Positions 22,977-33,926 of a stretch of 64,000 bases of DNA are shown here, piece after piece. How positions within the stretch are numbered: the first letter of the stretch is position 1; each line of letters starts with the position of its first letter. The translations under genes and the position numbers were made by a program. The notes under the pieces were generated by a model that did no database searches, had not been told where the DNA came from, and saw only the letters and a program-made list of their open reading frames with translations. This stretch comes from Sweltsa coloradensis (lineage: Eukaryota > Arthropoda > Insecta > Plecoptera > Chloroperlidae), in NCBI GenBank assembly GCA_024449915.1, contig JAMZAV010000960.1, positions 186,001-250,000 on the forward strand. The letters are read 5' to 3'.

Positions 22977-23305
22977 AAAACGCTAAAGTCCCGCCGCGTT
23001 GATGGATGAGCTTTTTAAAGTTTTAAGTTTGCTTGGGATATCTTTACTTTTGCAAGTGCTTTGTTTTGCTGCCTACGCATTGTAGGTGAATGTTGTCAAG
23101 TTTCTTTTGTTTCTTGTCAATTGGTATTATTAACCGTAAAAAACTTATATTAAAAGCTTTATTTCTATGGATTCTGGCTAACTTTTTCAACTTTTCTTTA
23201 AAAAGGTACTACATCACCATAACCTTAATGTCCATGTATAATATGAACGTTGAAACCCCACCCGTTTGGTCAGAATTGGCCCAAATGGCACGAAAATATC
23301 GTACA
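22977..23305 (-). mobile_element. Helentron/HINE-like element, copy D (5'-truncated)
   Basis: Contains the 3' hairpin (CGCTAAAGTCCCGCCGCGTT in plus-strand reading), the 3' subterminal repeat, the unique 3' segment and one minisatellite unit. The final CTAG is absent: the end reads GCGTTT joined straight to TTGGATGAGC of copy C on the minus strand. The inner edge coincides with the CTAG end of copy E, so D looks like the 3' remainder of a copy interrupted by E. Confidence 0.65.
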
Positions 23306-23306
23306 A

Positions 23307-24094
23307 CTAGGAAAACGCTAAAGTCCCGCCGCGTTGATGGATGAGCTTTTTAAAGGTTTTAGTTTGCGTGGGATATCTTTACTTTTGCAAGTGCTTTGTT
23401 TTGCTGCCTACGCATTGTAGGTGAATGTTGTCAAGTTTCTTTTGTTTCTTGTCAATTGGTTTAAATTACCGTAAAAAACTTGTATTAAAAGCTTTATTTC
23501 TATGGATTCTGGCTAAATTTTTCCACTTTTTCTTTCAAAAGGTACTACATAACCATAACCTTAATGTCCATGTATAATATGAACGTTGTAGCCCCACCCG
23601 TTTGGTCAGAATTGGCCCAAATGGCACGAAAATATCGCACAAAAAGTCAAAAAACGTATATTAAAAGCTTTATTTCTCTCGATTCTGGCTAACTTTTTCA
23701 ACTTTTTCTTTCAGAAAGCAATACATCACCATTACCTTAATGTCCATGTGAAATATGAACGTTGAAGCCCCACCCGTTTGGTCAGAATTGGCCCAAATGG
23801 CACGAAAATATCGCACTAAAAATCGAAAAAAAATCGTAAAAGTACGATATTCATGAGAAATATTTCTTCGATTGTACCCAAAAATGTAGCAAGTCTAAGT
23901 TCAGAGAAAACGAAGGTCGTGTCAAATTTTCATCAAGATCGCATATACCGTTTGCCCGGTAGAGAGCGAACAAACAGACGGAAAAACGAAAAAAAAAAAA
24001 AAAACAAAAAACAAAAAAAAAACAAAACAAAAAAACACCCGAGCTAAATTTTTTGGGGGGTCGGTGAAATTGAAGTCTTCGCTTCGCTCATCCA
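23307..24094 (-). mobile_element. Helentron/HINE-like element, copy E (full length, nested)
   Basis: Complete from CTAG (23307-23310) to the 5' TTGGATGAGC (about 24083-24095). It has two minisatellite units and a long A/CAAA microsatellite near 23989-24034. Its two flanks, copies D and F, are complementary parts of one element broken in the minisatellite, which makes E a likely insertion into that older copy. The host base after CTAG is T, as in all other complete copies. Confidence 0.7.
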
Positions 24095-24095
24095 A

Positions 24096-24509
24096 AAAAG
24101 CTTTATTTCTATAGATTCTGGCTAACTTTTTCAACTTTTTCTTTCAAAATGTACTAAATCACCATAACCTTAATGTCCATGTATAATATGAACGTTTTAG
24201 CTTCACCCGTTTGGTCAGAATTGGCCCAAATGGCACGAAAATATCGCCCAAAAAATCGAAAAAAATCATAAAAGTACGATATTCATGAGAAATATTTCTT
24301 CGATTGTACCCAAAAACGTGGCAAGTCTAAGTTCAGAGATTTCGAAGGTCCTGTCAAATTTTCATCCAGATTGCATATGCCGTTTGCCCGGTAGAGAGCG
24401 AACAAACAGACAGAAAAACAAACAAAAAAACAAAAAAACAAACAAAAAAACACCCGAGCTAAATTTTTTGGGGGTCGGTGAAATTGAAGTCTTCGCTTCG
24501 CTCATCCAA
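24096..24509 (-). mobile_element. Helentron/HINE-like element, copy F (3'-truncated)
   Basis: Holds the 5' end, microsatellite, 5' domain and part of one minisatellite unit, broken at an AAAGCTTT word where copy E begins. Together with copy D it would make one nearly complete element lacking only about 20 bp of the minisatellite at the break. Confidence 0.65.
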
Positions 24510-24594
24510 TAAACTCAAATTATTACGAACATATCAAAATTTAAAGAATATTTCTACAATTTATTAACCATACACATAACAATTATTATCACTA

Positions 24595-25359
24595 CTAGGA
24601 AAACGCTAAAGTCCCGCCGCGTTGATGGATGAGCTTTTTAAAGTTGAAAGTTTGCTTGGGATATCTTTACTTTTGCAAGTGCTTTGTTTTGCTGCCTACG
24701 CATTGTAGGTGAATGTTGTCAAGTTTCTTTGTTTCTTGTCAATTGGAATTATTAACCGTAAAAAACTTATATTAAAAGCTTTATTTCTATGGATTCTGGC
24801 TAACTTTTTCAACTTTTTCTTTCAAAAGGTACTACATCACCATAACCTTAATGTCCATGTATAATATGAACGTTGAATCCCCACCCGTTTGGTCAGAATT
24901 GGCCCAAATGGCACGAAAATATCGTACAAAAACCAAAAATCTTATATTAAAAGCTTTATTTCTATAGATTCTGGCTAACTTTTTAAACTTTTTCTTTCAA
25001 AATGTACTAAATCACCATAACCTTAATGTCCATGTATAATATGAACGTTTTAGCTTCACCGTTTGGTCAGAATCGGCCAAATGACACGAAAATATCGCCC
25101 AAAAAATCGAAAAAAATCGTAAAAGTACGATATTCATGAGAAAATATTTCTTCGATTGTACCCAAAAACGTGGCAAGTCTAAGTTCAGAGATTTCGAAGG
25201 TCCTGTCAAATTTTCATCCAGATCGCATAATATGCCGTTTGCCCGGTAGAGAGCGAACAAACAGACAGAAAAAAAACAAAAACAAAAACAAAAAAAAAAC
25301 ACCCGAGCTAAATTTTTTGGGGGGTCGGTGAAATTGAAGTCTTCGCTTCGCTCATCCAA
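24595..25359 (-). mobile_element. Helentron/HINE-like element, copy G (full length)
   Basis: Complete copy with CTAG at 24595-24598 (host T next to it on the minus strand), hairpin, two minisatellite units, 5' domain, A/CAAA microsatellite and terminal TTGGATGAGC. About 85 bp of unrelated AT-rich DNA separates it from copy F. The 115-codon minus-strand frame at 25012-25359 is a translation of this repeat, not a gene. Confidence 0.7.
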
Positions 25360-25446
25360 AAATATGTAAAATAATGTGTTTTACTGTCATAACTAACCTA
25401 AACTTATAAATAACTAATGTTTATTAGTCTGATCATAGAAATTTCG

Positions 25447-25525
25447 TCTCGGCGCCTACAGGGTTGGCTTGGTCGACTGAGTGTATGAGTAGACTCAAAA
25501 TACGAATTTATTTATTTCATTTTAT
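25447..25525 (+). mobile_element. TTTA-tailed retroelement 3' end, copy 3 (short)
   Basis: Shares TCGGCGCCTACAGGG, GGCTTGGTC, the ACTGAGTG-type block and a TTTATTTATTT tail with the longer copies. An internal piece holding the CCACTGAAAATCAGT block is deleted. Confidence 0.55.
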
Positions 25526-26974
25526 TTTAAAATGAAAGTAATATATAATATAGGCTTCTAGAATTACATTTTACGAGGAGGGCTGTTTACATGAACGAAA
25601 TCTCATATTTTCGTCCATAGATATGCAATCTACAATAGCTTTTCCAAAAATGTAAAAAAAAAAACTTCGTCAAACTATTTTACTAAAGTTAATATTCTAT
25701 AGCCTTTATCGCAATAAAAGTTCAACACTACAATATTCAAATTATTAGGCAACTCTGTCACCTCTGAAACTCACCCATACCACGGCAGAGGATTTGAAAT
25801 TCATTCAAAACATTTATTATTATCTAACAACTCCAAAGTGTTGCGAGTTTTTCCCGCTCGAGCGCTGCTTCCCGGTTGGCTTTTACGAGAGGCGAACACG
25901 AGCGAAGCAGGTGCGCGATACAGCGTTCTGTACTTTTAGAAAAAGTTCCTGTGGGAATTCAGGGAATGTAAGCGATACATTGCTACATCTACACTTTATA
26001 GAGCGACAGAGTCTGTGAGTGCATTCGGAATAATTCAATAGATAGAAAGCGAAATGATAGTCGCAGGTGGCAGATAATCGACTCCGAAGTACAAACACCT
26101 TGGGGTACGACGCGTTGTTGTAGCGATGTGCCCGCCTCCATTTCGACTGCGGAAATATTTCATTGGTGAATAATAACGACACAGTAACCGTACGAGCATA
26201 TTAATTTTTGTCGCGATGAAAATATGTACATCTTCAGAAAATTATATACAATTCCGGTTGAGGAATGTATGTTTTGTTATAGGTTATCAACAGTAATTTG
26301 AGTATTTGCACAGAAATGCAAAAACTGATAATTATTAGAACATCATGAAAGTGTGTACGATACACTTGAAAAATGTGTTTTGGTTATAATATGAAAAGTA
26401 TAATGTTCATAGACATATTGAATATATACAGCATCATACCGTTTAACACTGTTTAATCAAGGCTATATAACGTATCTCTTGTAATGTTGTTGTGTTGTTG
26501 TTGATTAGTGATTACCATCGTAATCAATTTAAAATCAATAAGAAATAAAACAGCAGCTATGGCCAGATTTTACCATCAGCATATTAATAATTTAGAATCA
26601 AGAATAATTTAATCAAAGCTATAGGTTACCTGTACAGAAGATAGTCCTTTACAACAAGCATACTGCGAATACGATTGATTTTTAAAGTTCGGAAGTAGTA
26701 TGGAAGGTTGCGGGCTGGATTTCTGCCGCCGGCAATACTGACGAAAAGTTTGTTTATAAGGGTTCGTTTCACCACATGGCAAGTATATTGTGTTAACTAC
26801 TTCCTAAACTTGGCTTTTAACGCTATTTAAATACAAAATTGAAGATGGAAGTACAACTGAATGTCATAGGTACATTATAAAAGCTAATTCAATACAATAT
26901 GTATCGATTAAAACACTAAACAAGTAATGCAATCATAGCACATTTATATGACAAGTATCATTATTCATTAGCAT
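25526..26974. other. AT-rich non-coding stretch
   Basis: No gene supported. A GC-richer patch at about 25840-25970 contains CGCTCGAGCGCTGC and several GAGCG words; frames on both strands cross it without a recognisable domain. Confidence 0.5.
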
Positions 26975-27125
26975 ATTGCCGGTCTCTAGTTGATCATTGT
27001 TCGCCCATCGATTGTGTCGGCGCCTACAGGGTTGGCTGGGTCTGCTTTAAATTTAATGTCCCCCACTGAAAATCAGTTACGTGACTGAGTGGGTAGACTC
27101 TTAATGCGAATTTATTTATTTATTT
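26975..27125 (+). mobile_element. TTTA-tailed retroelement 3' end, copy 4
   Basis: A 5'-truncated copy beginning near CCGGTCTCTAGTTGATCATT, with TCGGCGCCTACAGGG, CCCCACTGAAAATCAGTTAC, ACTGAGTGGGTAGACTC and a TTTA tail. The order and spacing match copies 2 and 5. Confidence 0.65.
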
Positions 27126-27372
27126 AAACTATAATCTACTCTTGCCATGACAGAAATATTTTCCTCTTCTAATGGCCTAATGAAAACTTGCATCTATTAT
27201 TTATTCTATGGCGATGTGCAATGTGCATGTACTGGCTATGTTCTTACCATGTATGTATAGTGTGTACCATCTCATAGCCTTCTACATTATATTTTCTACC
27301 TTTTCATTTTTGTTATACGATCGTTATACCACTACTGTAAAAAAAGCACAAAACCATATAAATTCCAAATAA
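27126..27372. other. AT-rich spacer
   Basis: Short non-coding interval between two mobile elements. No feature is recognised. Confidence 0.5.
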
Positions 27373-28144
27373 TTGGATGAGCGTAGCGAGCGTAGCGAGC
27401 GAAGCGAAGATTCCATTTCACTACACTGGAGAAAAAAATCCGGAATGTTTTTTTTTTTTTTTTTTTTTTTTTCTTTCTTTCTTTCTGTATTTTTGTCTGT
27501 CTGTTAACACGATTCCGGCTAAACGATACTCCGATTGCGATGAAATTTTATGGAGGCCTTCGAAATCTCTGAACTAAGAACTGCCACGTTTTTGAGCGCA
27601 ATCGAAAAATTATTTCTCATGAAAATCGCAATTTTACGATTTTTTTCGATTTTTAAAAAATTTCTTCGACTTATAACTCCTACATGCTTTATTCGATTGT
27701 AATGATTTTTTCACAGAACCTTAATTTTATGAATTGATATATTCGTGTGAAATTTGAGCGTAATCAAATAATTATTTCTCATGAAAATCGCAATTTTACG
27801 ATTTTTTTAATTTCTTCTGCTTATAACACCTACATGCTTTACCCGATTGTAATGATTTTTTCACAGAACCTTAATTTTAAGAATTAATATATTCGTGTAA
27901 AATTTGTGCGTAATCGAATAATTATTTCTTATGAAAATTTCAATATTACGATTTTTTCCTTTTTTAAAATTACGATTAATTAAAAAAAAAAGTTAATTTT
28001 TTATTTAATTTGATTTATTTAAAAAAAAATTTCAACAAAGTTCTGATTTTTTCACAGAACAACAGAAAATCCGCAAAACACATGGCAGCTCAATTCACCA
28101 ATTACGCTCATCCAACAACGCGGCGGGACTTAGCGTTTTCCTAG
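27373..28144 (+). mobile_element. Helentron/HINE-like element, family H (full length)
   Basis: Plus-strand element. It opens with TTGGATGAGCG and GAGCGAAGCGAAG words, then CACTACACTGGAG, a long T/TTTC microsatellite (about 27447-27485), a 5' domain with GATTCCGGCTAAAC and GAAATCTCTGAACTAAGA, and about three minisatellite units of 140-160 bp. The 3' end has GCTCATCC, hairpin AACGC...GCGTT and CTAG|T (28141-28145). Its ends and 5' domain are homologous to copies A-G, but its minisatellite is different. The 66-codon frame 27377-27577 is a translation of the repeat. Confidence 0.7.
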
Positions 28145-29200
28145 TTTGTATACATTTTCATTCCTCTCATGTTGCCAATTGTATACTGCATATTTTCGTA
28201 ATAACATAAATACAACACAAGTAAATTATATAAAGTTTGTAAGAGCGCGTTTTCTACAGCTTTTTATTCTGTTACTGTATATTGAGTTTGTCAATGAAAC
28301 CATCTAAGCCCGAGGTGGCTATAGAAATCTAAAGCAAATGACTAAGAATGATAGGCGTGAAATGGGCAAAACGTGTTTCCATTGTTTACATAATTTACAA
28401 AATGTGCTCTAATAGTAATGTAATCCCTGTTCTCGGTTTTAACGTTAACCTGACATATGATGGAATATGTCTATTTGATTGTGGTGACAGTTTCATTGTT
28501 CACATTTTGTGATGTTTGAGAACGGGAAAGTAATTGAAAGCTTCTGTTAGTTAAATATAATATTTGTTCAATAATGTATTACGCCTCAATAACTCGCAAT
28601 TGATCTGTCTCCAGGCATTCCTGTTCTCACATAAAACCACACCTTATCCACACTATTTTATTATGCAACCGACTTTCGTAATTATTCTAAACTGCTTATA
28701 GCCCGAATTCTCTTACTTTCTGTCTTCCCACCTTTCAGTATTATCATATGTGATTACAGCATTCAATGCAATTGAGTCATTACAATGTTATATTTTAAAT
28801 TAACACCAGAACTTGTGCGAACATTGTTCTCCGCAAGCGTCAAGGGTGATTTTTTAGCAGGCACTTTTTAGCGATCACCTCTCTGTGTCTACTTTCTTAA
28901 AATGAGTACATAAAAAGATGGACTTTGAGATATTGGTAAATGGTTATGAAATGTACAGCTCACTTGAGAATTTCTTCTCGAAAACACCACTAAGTTTTAA
29001 GAGATCATTCCCGTTTTTATCTGTTTAACATTATTTAGTTATAAACCAAATGGTGCAGATGTTTGTAGCAATGCTGAAAAATTTATTGTTTCCCGTCTGA
29101 GCTAGAAAGAGGAAAACTTAAAACTCAACGGAAAACTCTAAATAATCGAACCATTATTATAATCGTTTTAATTAGTGGCAAGTGAAAATTAATACCGCCT
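28145..29200. other. AT-rich non-coding stretch
   Basis: About 1 kb with no frame, RNA or repeat that I can support. Confidence 0.55.
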
Positions 29201-29850
29201 AATAATAAGAATTGTGAAAATAAACTAACAAAATGCAACCAAATGTATATGGGCACGAGCACAGGTACGGGAGTACCCAAAACGTAGGAGCGAAGCGTAC
29301 CACTATAAATGATTGAGATAATATAATAAATTGCCTGGAAAATTTTAAAATATAAAACAATTTATTAATAAAAATCAAACTAGAAAAAAACTAGAAAAAC
29401 GTGAACTAGTTACTGATTTGTAAAGTATTGCAAACCTGAATGTGAATTTGATCCAAGTGCTAATAAAACCATTTATTATAGTTATTATTAATTCTTTGGT
29501 GGAGGTGCCGGTCTGGAGTTAGGACAAGTAAAACAATATACAAAGATGCAATCGTTTTCAAAAAGTCAGTTTCAGACTTGATAAGAAAAAGTACAAAATG
29601 GATGAGAAAGGAAAACACGATGAAGTCCAAAAACGAGTTTATCTTTATAATATTGAAGAATTGCAACGTACATTGTGGAATATGAAGTACGAGCTGTTTC
29701 TAACACCGCGAAAGATAATGTGAAGATAAAATTGGTAGAATTCTGTTAATATACGCTTCGCTCCTACGTTTTGGGTACTCCCGTACCTGTGCTCGTGCCC
29801 ATATACATTTGGTTGCATTTTGTTAGTTTATTTTCACAATTCTTATTATT
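29201..29850. mobile_element. 650-bp segment with perfect 99-bp terminal inverted repeats
   Basis: The left arm 29201-29299 and right arm 29752-29850 are exact reverse complements over 99 bases when compared by eye. They include ACAGGTACGGGAGTACCCAA and GGAGCGAAGCG. The 452-bp interior is AT-rich and contains the 17-base TTTGGTGGAGGTGCCGG motif. No transposase frame is present. No target-site duplication is obvious: the flanks read CCGCCT on the left and CATCAA on the right. It may be a young MITE or foldback element, or an assembly or replication artefact. Confidence 0.7.
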
Positions 29851-29858
29851 CATCAATG

Positions 29859-30164
29859 TAGGAGTTTGTAAACGGTTACTTTGGAGCCGTCCTAGCAACG
29901 AAGCACATAATAAATTTCAGAGTTGTTCTGAATCGGCCTTGTTGATTCTGGCGTTGATTCGCGGGTGTTCGCACTGTCCATACCACTGATTGCTATATTT
30001 CCTATTAAAAATATCGATCTTTGGTTGGTTATCGCTCACTCGTCGATTGCGTCGGGGCCTGCAGGGTTGGCTTGGTCGCTTTGATTTAAAGTCCCCCACT
30101 GAAAATCAGTTATATACTGAGTGGGCAGACTCTAAATAAAATTTATTTATTTATTTATTTAATC
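29859..30164 (+). mobile_element. TTTA-tailed retroelement 3' end, copy 5 (longest class)
   Basis: Matches copy 2 over about 300 bp, starting TAGGAGTTTGTAAACGG and including GCCGTCCTAGC, GGCCTTGTTGATTCTG, the GGTTGGCTTGGTCGC block, CCCCCACTGAAAATCAGTTA and TTTATTTATTT. It starts only 9 bp after the inverted-repeat segment ends. The start shared with copy 2 suggests either a short full-length element or a common 5' truncation point. Confidence 0.65.
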
Positions 30165-31982
30165 ACTTTTTGTTAATGAGTACAGAAAATATATTTACTA
30201 AAATACTGAGGAAAATTATCGTTCTTCTACAGGCAGTGTGTTACTAAAGTACCACATACAACTTAACATAGAATATGTCAGCAAACAGGCAAAACTATTA
30301 ATTATCGTTTTGCGCTGAATGTTATGGTGCTGTTAGTGATTTTGCTGTGCGTTCGTCTTCGTGATCATGATTCATGAGGTTCAACAAAATGTAATTTTCC
30401 GAGTAGGTGTATGAGCTTTTCGCCTTCTTATCGGAGCACGTGAAGAAGTCCTCAAAATTTTAAAACTCTCTACCACACTGTCTTCAAAAATTGTTCTTTC
30501 CATCCTCAAGCATGTCGTTCAAAAGGATAAATTCCGTAATATTATTGCTACAAAATATTATGATATTTATTCATGGAAAAAAAAGTTCTTTGTTCTGATT
30601 AGTAACATACTCGGTCTTGTGAATTGAATATTGAATTTATTTTTTAGATAATATCTATGAGTTGTTTAGCAAGAACTGACGAAAAAAGATGTATTTTTCA
30701 AAAAAATTACAGTATAAAATATAAACGGTTAAATTACGGAGTTAAAAGAGTTCAAATAGAACTTACAATGTATTTAAATAAGTTTCAAAAATAAATAAAC
30801 AAGTTGGTTGATTATTAATTAATGAGTTATTTCAAGCTAACCCACATTGCTGTAAAAAGTCTAAAGACACGTCAAGTTGTTCGTACTTGACCTGACCTCC
30901 ACTCAGTCACAAGTCAAGGTCGAAGCATGGGCACGTGCGTCCACGTGATATGCACCGCCGTGCGAATGTGACTGTACAAACGCTTGGCGCGGCGAGGTAG
31001 ACGGAAACAGAAGCATCGAAAGGGCTGTGGTTTGAGTTGCTCACACGGACACAGAAACTCCATTTCCACTCGATAGACACAGAAAGAGGGTTGGGGTGAG
31101 AGTAGGTGGGGGTGGGAGTGCAAGCGAAGTGAAGTGAAGTGGGGTTAGGGGCGGAGTAAAACTGTTGGATAACTTATTTCCACAACGAATCACAGGTAAT
31201 ACTTGGAAAAGACAGCTGTTCACAGTTGACACGGAATTAATGTGGATGCTATGAATTAATAGCTATGCCAACTTATAAGAATTGTCCTTTCAGTTTAGTT
31301 GAAGAACGAATTAACTCAAATGAAACGAACTATGTATTATCTAAGAAAGAAACACTAAAATGAAAAACACAACCTTCTAATAATGGGTACACCATTCTAT
31401 CTGAGGAAGGTGAAACGTGAAATGGGTATTAGCCACATGGGAAAATCTAGTGGTGGATATACTACACACCAAGTTTCACCATTACAAACCATTTTAGTAA
31501 AAAATGACACCATTGTGTTATCAGGTAATACCCAGGATAACCGAATTACCGTATACACCTTTATGAAGGAGTTGTGTTCTTTCCAGATAATGAATGCAAG
31601 GCTTCAGGTATCATCACTTGAATATTTATTCTTAACAAGGCAATGCCACACTCTAAACAAGTGGAATACAATAAACAAACAATACAAACCCACAAAGAAA
31701 CAAGTATTTACATTTTAGGGAGCGAAGCTACCAATAAGCAACACTTTTCTGGCCGTCCTGTGTTTGAGTCACGTGCTACGATGAGACACGACGTCAAATT
31801 GACGTACAACTTTTTGTTAGCATTTGCCTTCAACAAGTACGATACAGAATTATTGGTGACCCTGGTGTAAAGAGGGGTTGCTAGACTTCCACAAAGTATA
31901 AACATTCATGTGTTCAGCACTGCTACCACCAATGAATACAAAAACAAGCTAGGATAATTTTTTTTCGTAAGCTTAGTCATAA
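30165..31982. other. AT-rich stretch with one GC-rich island
   Basis: No gene supported. At about 30910-31180 there is a GC-richer island with CACGTGCG/CCACGTGA E-box-like words and a G-rich run (GGTTAGGGGCGGAG), plus GAAGTGAAGTGAAGTG near 31124. The 111-codon frame 31383-31718 shows no domain I recognise. A GGGAGCGAAGCTACC word at 31718 echoes the inverted-repeat segment at 29285. Confidence 0.45.
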
Positions 31983-32000
31983 CCCGGCACCTCCACCAAA
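31983..32000 (+). repeat. Recurrent 18-bp motif, site 2
   Basis: An exact match to the 18-mer at 10582-10599, in the same orientation. GGGAGCGAAGC lies about 265 bp upstream, a companion word also present at the inverted-repeat element. Confidence 0.6.
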
Positions 32001-32636
32001 ATATCGGCGCACGACAAATTGTTTTATTTTTGTATTCTTCGACGATCTGTCAGAGAATACGTTGGGTGCATCCGTGAACCTATTCTTGACTGTTTCTACT
32101 ATAAACCAGTCTTACAACGAGTTACTGTTATTAGATTGGTCGTGAAGTGAAATATACCGTGTTACGTACTAACAATGCTGCAAAACTAAGCATACTACTT
32201 GGTACTTATGAAAACGATTGTTATAATATTATAATAATGGTAACAAGAATAACCACATATAAAAAAATATTTCTCTCTAGTGACACCAACATTTTCAAAT
32301 ACAATAAGCATTTAGCCTAAGTACGTAAATAGGTAAATTTAAATTATTGAATGTAACACAAACAGTTATTAAGGTTATCTGCCAATTGTTTAATATAATA
32401 TACCAACTATATAATATAGCTATATTGTATTACTACTTGCCACCCTTATAAATAAACCGTTGTCAACCCTTAACAGAAAAGATAATGAATGTGCGAAAAC
32501 GCCGTGTGGGAGAGAATGCAGCCTGTTGAAAGGGATTTCCTCGCCCCATAGCAGTGGACATTGCTCTCAAGCTGACTGTCTCTTCAAAACCTGCGACCAC
32601 CCCAAGCAAAACTTAACTTTCTTGCGACAAACTAAA

Positions 32637-32640
<4 letters not shown>
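32001..32640. other. AT-rich non-coding stretch
   Basis: No gene supported. The frame 32460-32738 is mostly the translation of the CT microsatellite (Leu-Ser repeats). Confidence 0.5.
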
Positions 32641-32702
<62 letters not shown>

Positions 32703-32703
32703 G
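32641..32703. repeat. CT dinucleotide microsatellite
   Basis: About 30 CT units with one TTTC interruption near the end. In insects such GA/CT tracts can bind GAGA-type factors, but nothing here ties it to a promoter. Confidence 0.95.
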
Positions 32704-33926
32704 CAGTTCCCGCACCCAACATAAACGGTTCGGGTTAATTAAGTGAAAATGTTTAGTTTCTAAGAGAAACCTCCGGGAGCAATATACAAAATAAACGCGA
32801 GCAACTTTCAGGGAAACTTCTGCACAAACAATTTTCCCCGTTTTGATACTCGGCAGTCGTCACCTCGTCACCTTGAACGGTTCTCACGCCTCGCGGGATG
32901 AACCTCCGAATTCTTCCCCTTCTCACCTCTTAGTTGACGCAACAAAAACATTCCTCTGTATCTCTTTCAATCTCCACTCGGTGTAGTGTATGTGCCCGAA
33001 TACGTCACTAACCCTTCTCTCCTGTCAATCACTTCTTACATCTCGACAGACCTACATACACAACCCTAACAAAGGGTGGTAAGTTACCCGGAGGAAATTA
33101 AAGACACAAGTGGATACTATTCTTTGAGTTCTTAAAAAAGTAAAAATGTATGGATAGAAAAAGTACAGAATTAAATTAAATCACCTACTTACACCTGTAT
33201 TTTGGGATTACCTTTCAAAAGATTATGAGGTTTCGTTGATGGCTTGAGTGGCAGCAGGTGGTGCCTGGGTGTATTCTCTATACACCTGTGTTGGGGTAGC
33301 AAGAACACGTTATACCCTCTGGAGAGGCCTTGAGAGGGTCTTCGCGATCTGATAGCACCTCGAGAGCTGTGAACACACGGGAAGAGTTGCCCGACAGACA
33401 AACGCCGCATTCAGAGACGTTTGCGAACTCTTGTACAACTCTTCTCAGTATTAACAATACTTCTCAAGGCGAGGGCTTAAAAAATCTTTAATATCTAGAA
33501 CGTTATACGATTAATTTAATTTGCCCACTCGGAAATAATATTTGTCAAGGGTAGGAACGAAATTGTGAACCTAATAATATTTAAGCCATTCACAAAATAT
33601 GGTTTATAGTTAAAGGCAGATGTGAGATGTATGTTGTCATCCAACTAGCATCAAGTTCTTTGCGCAGAAGCTGAGGTTGAAGTATATGAAAGAAGTTGTA
33701 ATAAATTGACGTTACCCTCAAAAGCGAGATATAGAGCCTATATACCCTAAAAATTTATTAAATTTCGCAATACCATATTATTTAATGTTGAAGCCTAAAT
33801 AGTGTTTGTTCTAAACGTATATCATTTGGTACTACCAGTTTGATAACAGGAACAAAAAATCAAGCTACGGTTTGTTAACGATAGTACTTAAAGAGGATGG
33901 CTAGAATAACCCATGTATTCTAATTA
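32704..33926. other. Non-coding stretch, GC-richer at its start
   Basis: No gene supported. About 32760-33080 has CpG and TCACC/GTCGTCACC words and a mixed composition that could be regulatory. A minus-strand frame at 33189-33410 (73 codons) has no recognised domain. Confidence 0.45.

Noticed and set aside
25012..25359. Recurring protein ending in DERSEDFNFTDPPKNLAR, also at 22230-22601, 22750-22977 and 23922-24134
   Set aside because: It is the translation of the 5' end of the Helentron-like repeat. The same peptide appears wherever that repeat occurs, and the poly-Phe run is the T microsatellite.
20782..25359. Terminal-inverted-repeat DNA transposon instead of a Helentron-like element
   Set aside because: The inverted repeats are subterminal at one end, no target-site duplication is visible, and a hairpin plus CTAG|T follows the 3' repeat. 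Not excluded, but less consistent.
31383..31718. 111-codon frame
   Set aside because: I see no recognisable motif or codon bias, and an open frame of this length is expected by chance in 64 kb on six frames.
32460..32738. 92-codon frame
   Set aside because: Its second half is the Leu-Ser translation of the CT microsatellite; the first half has no recognised domain.
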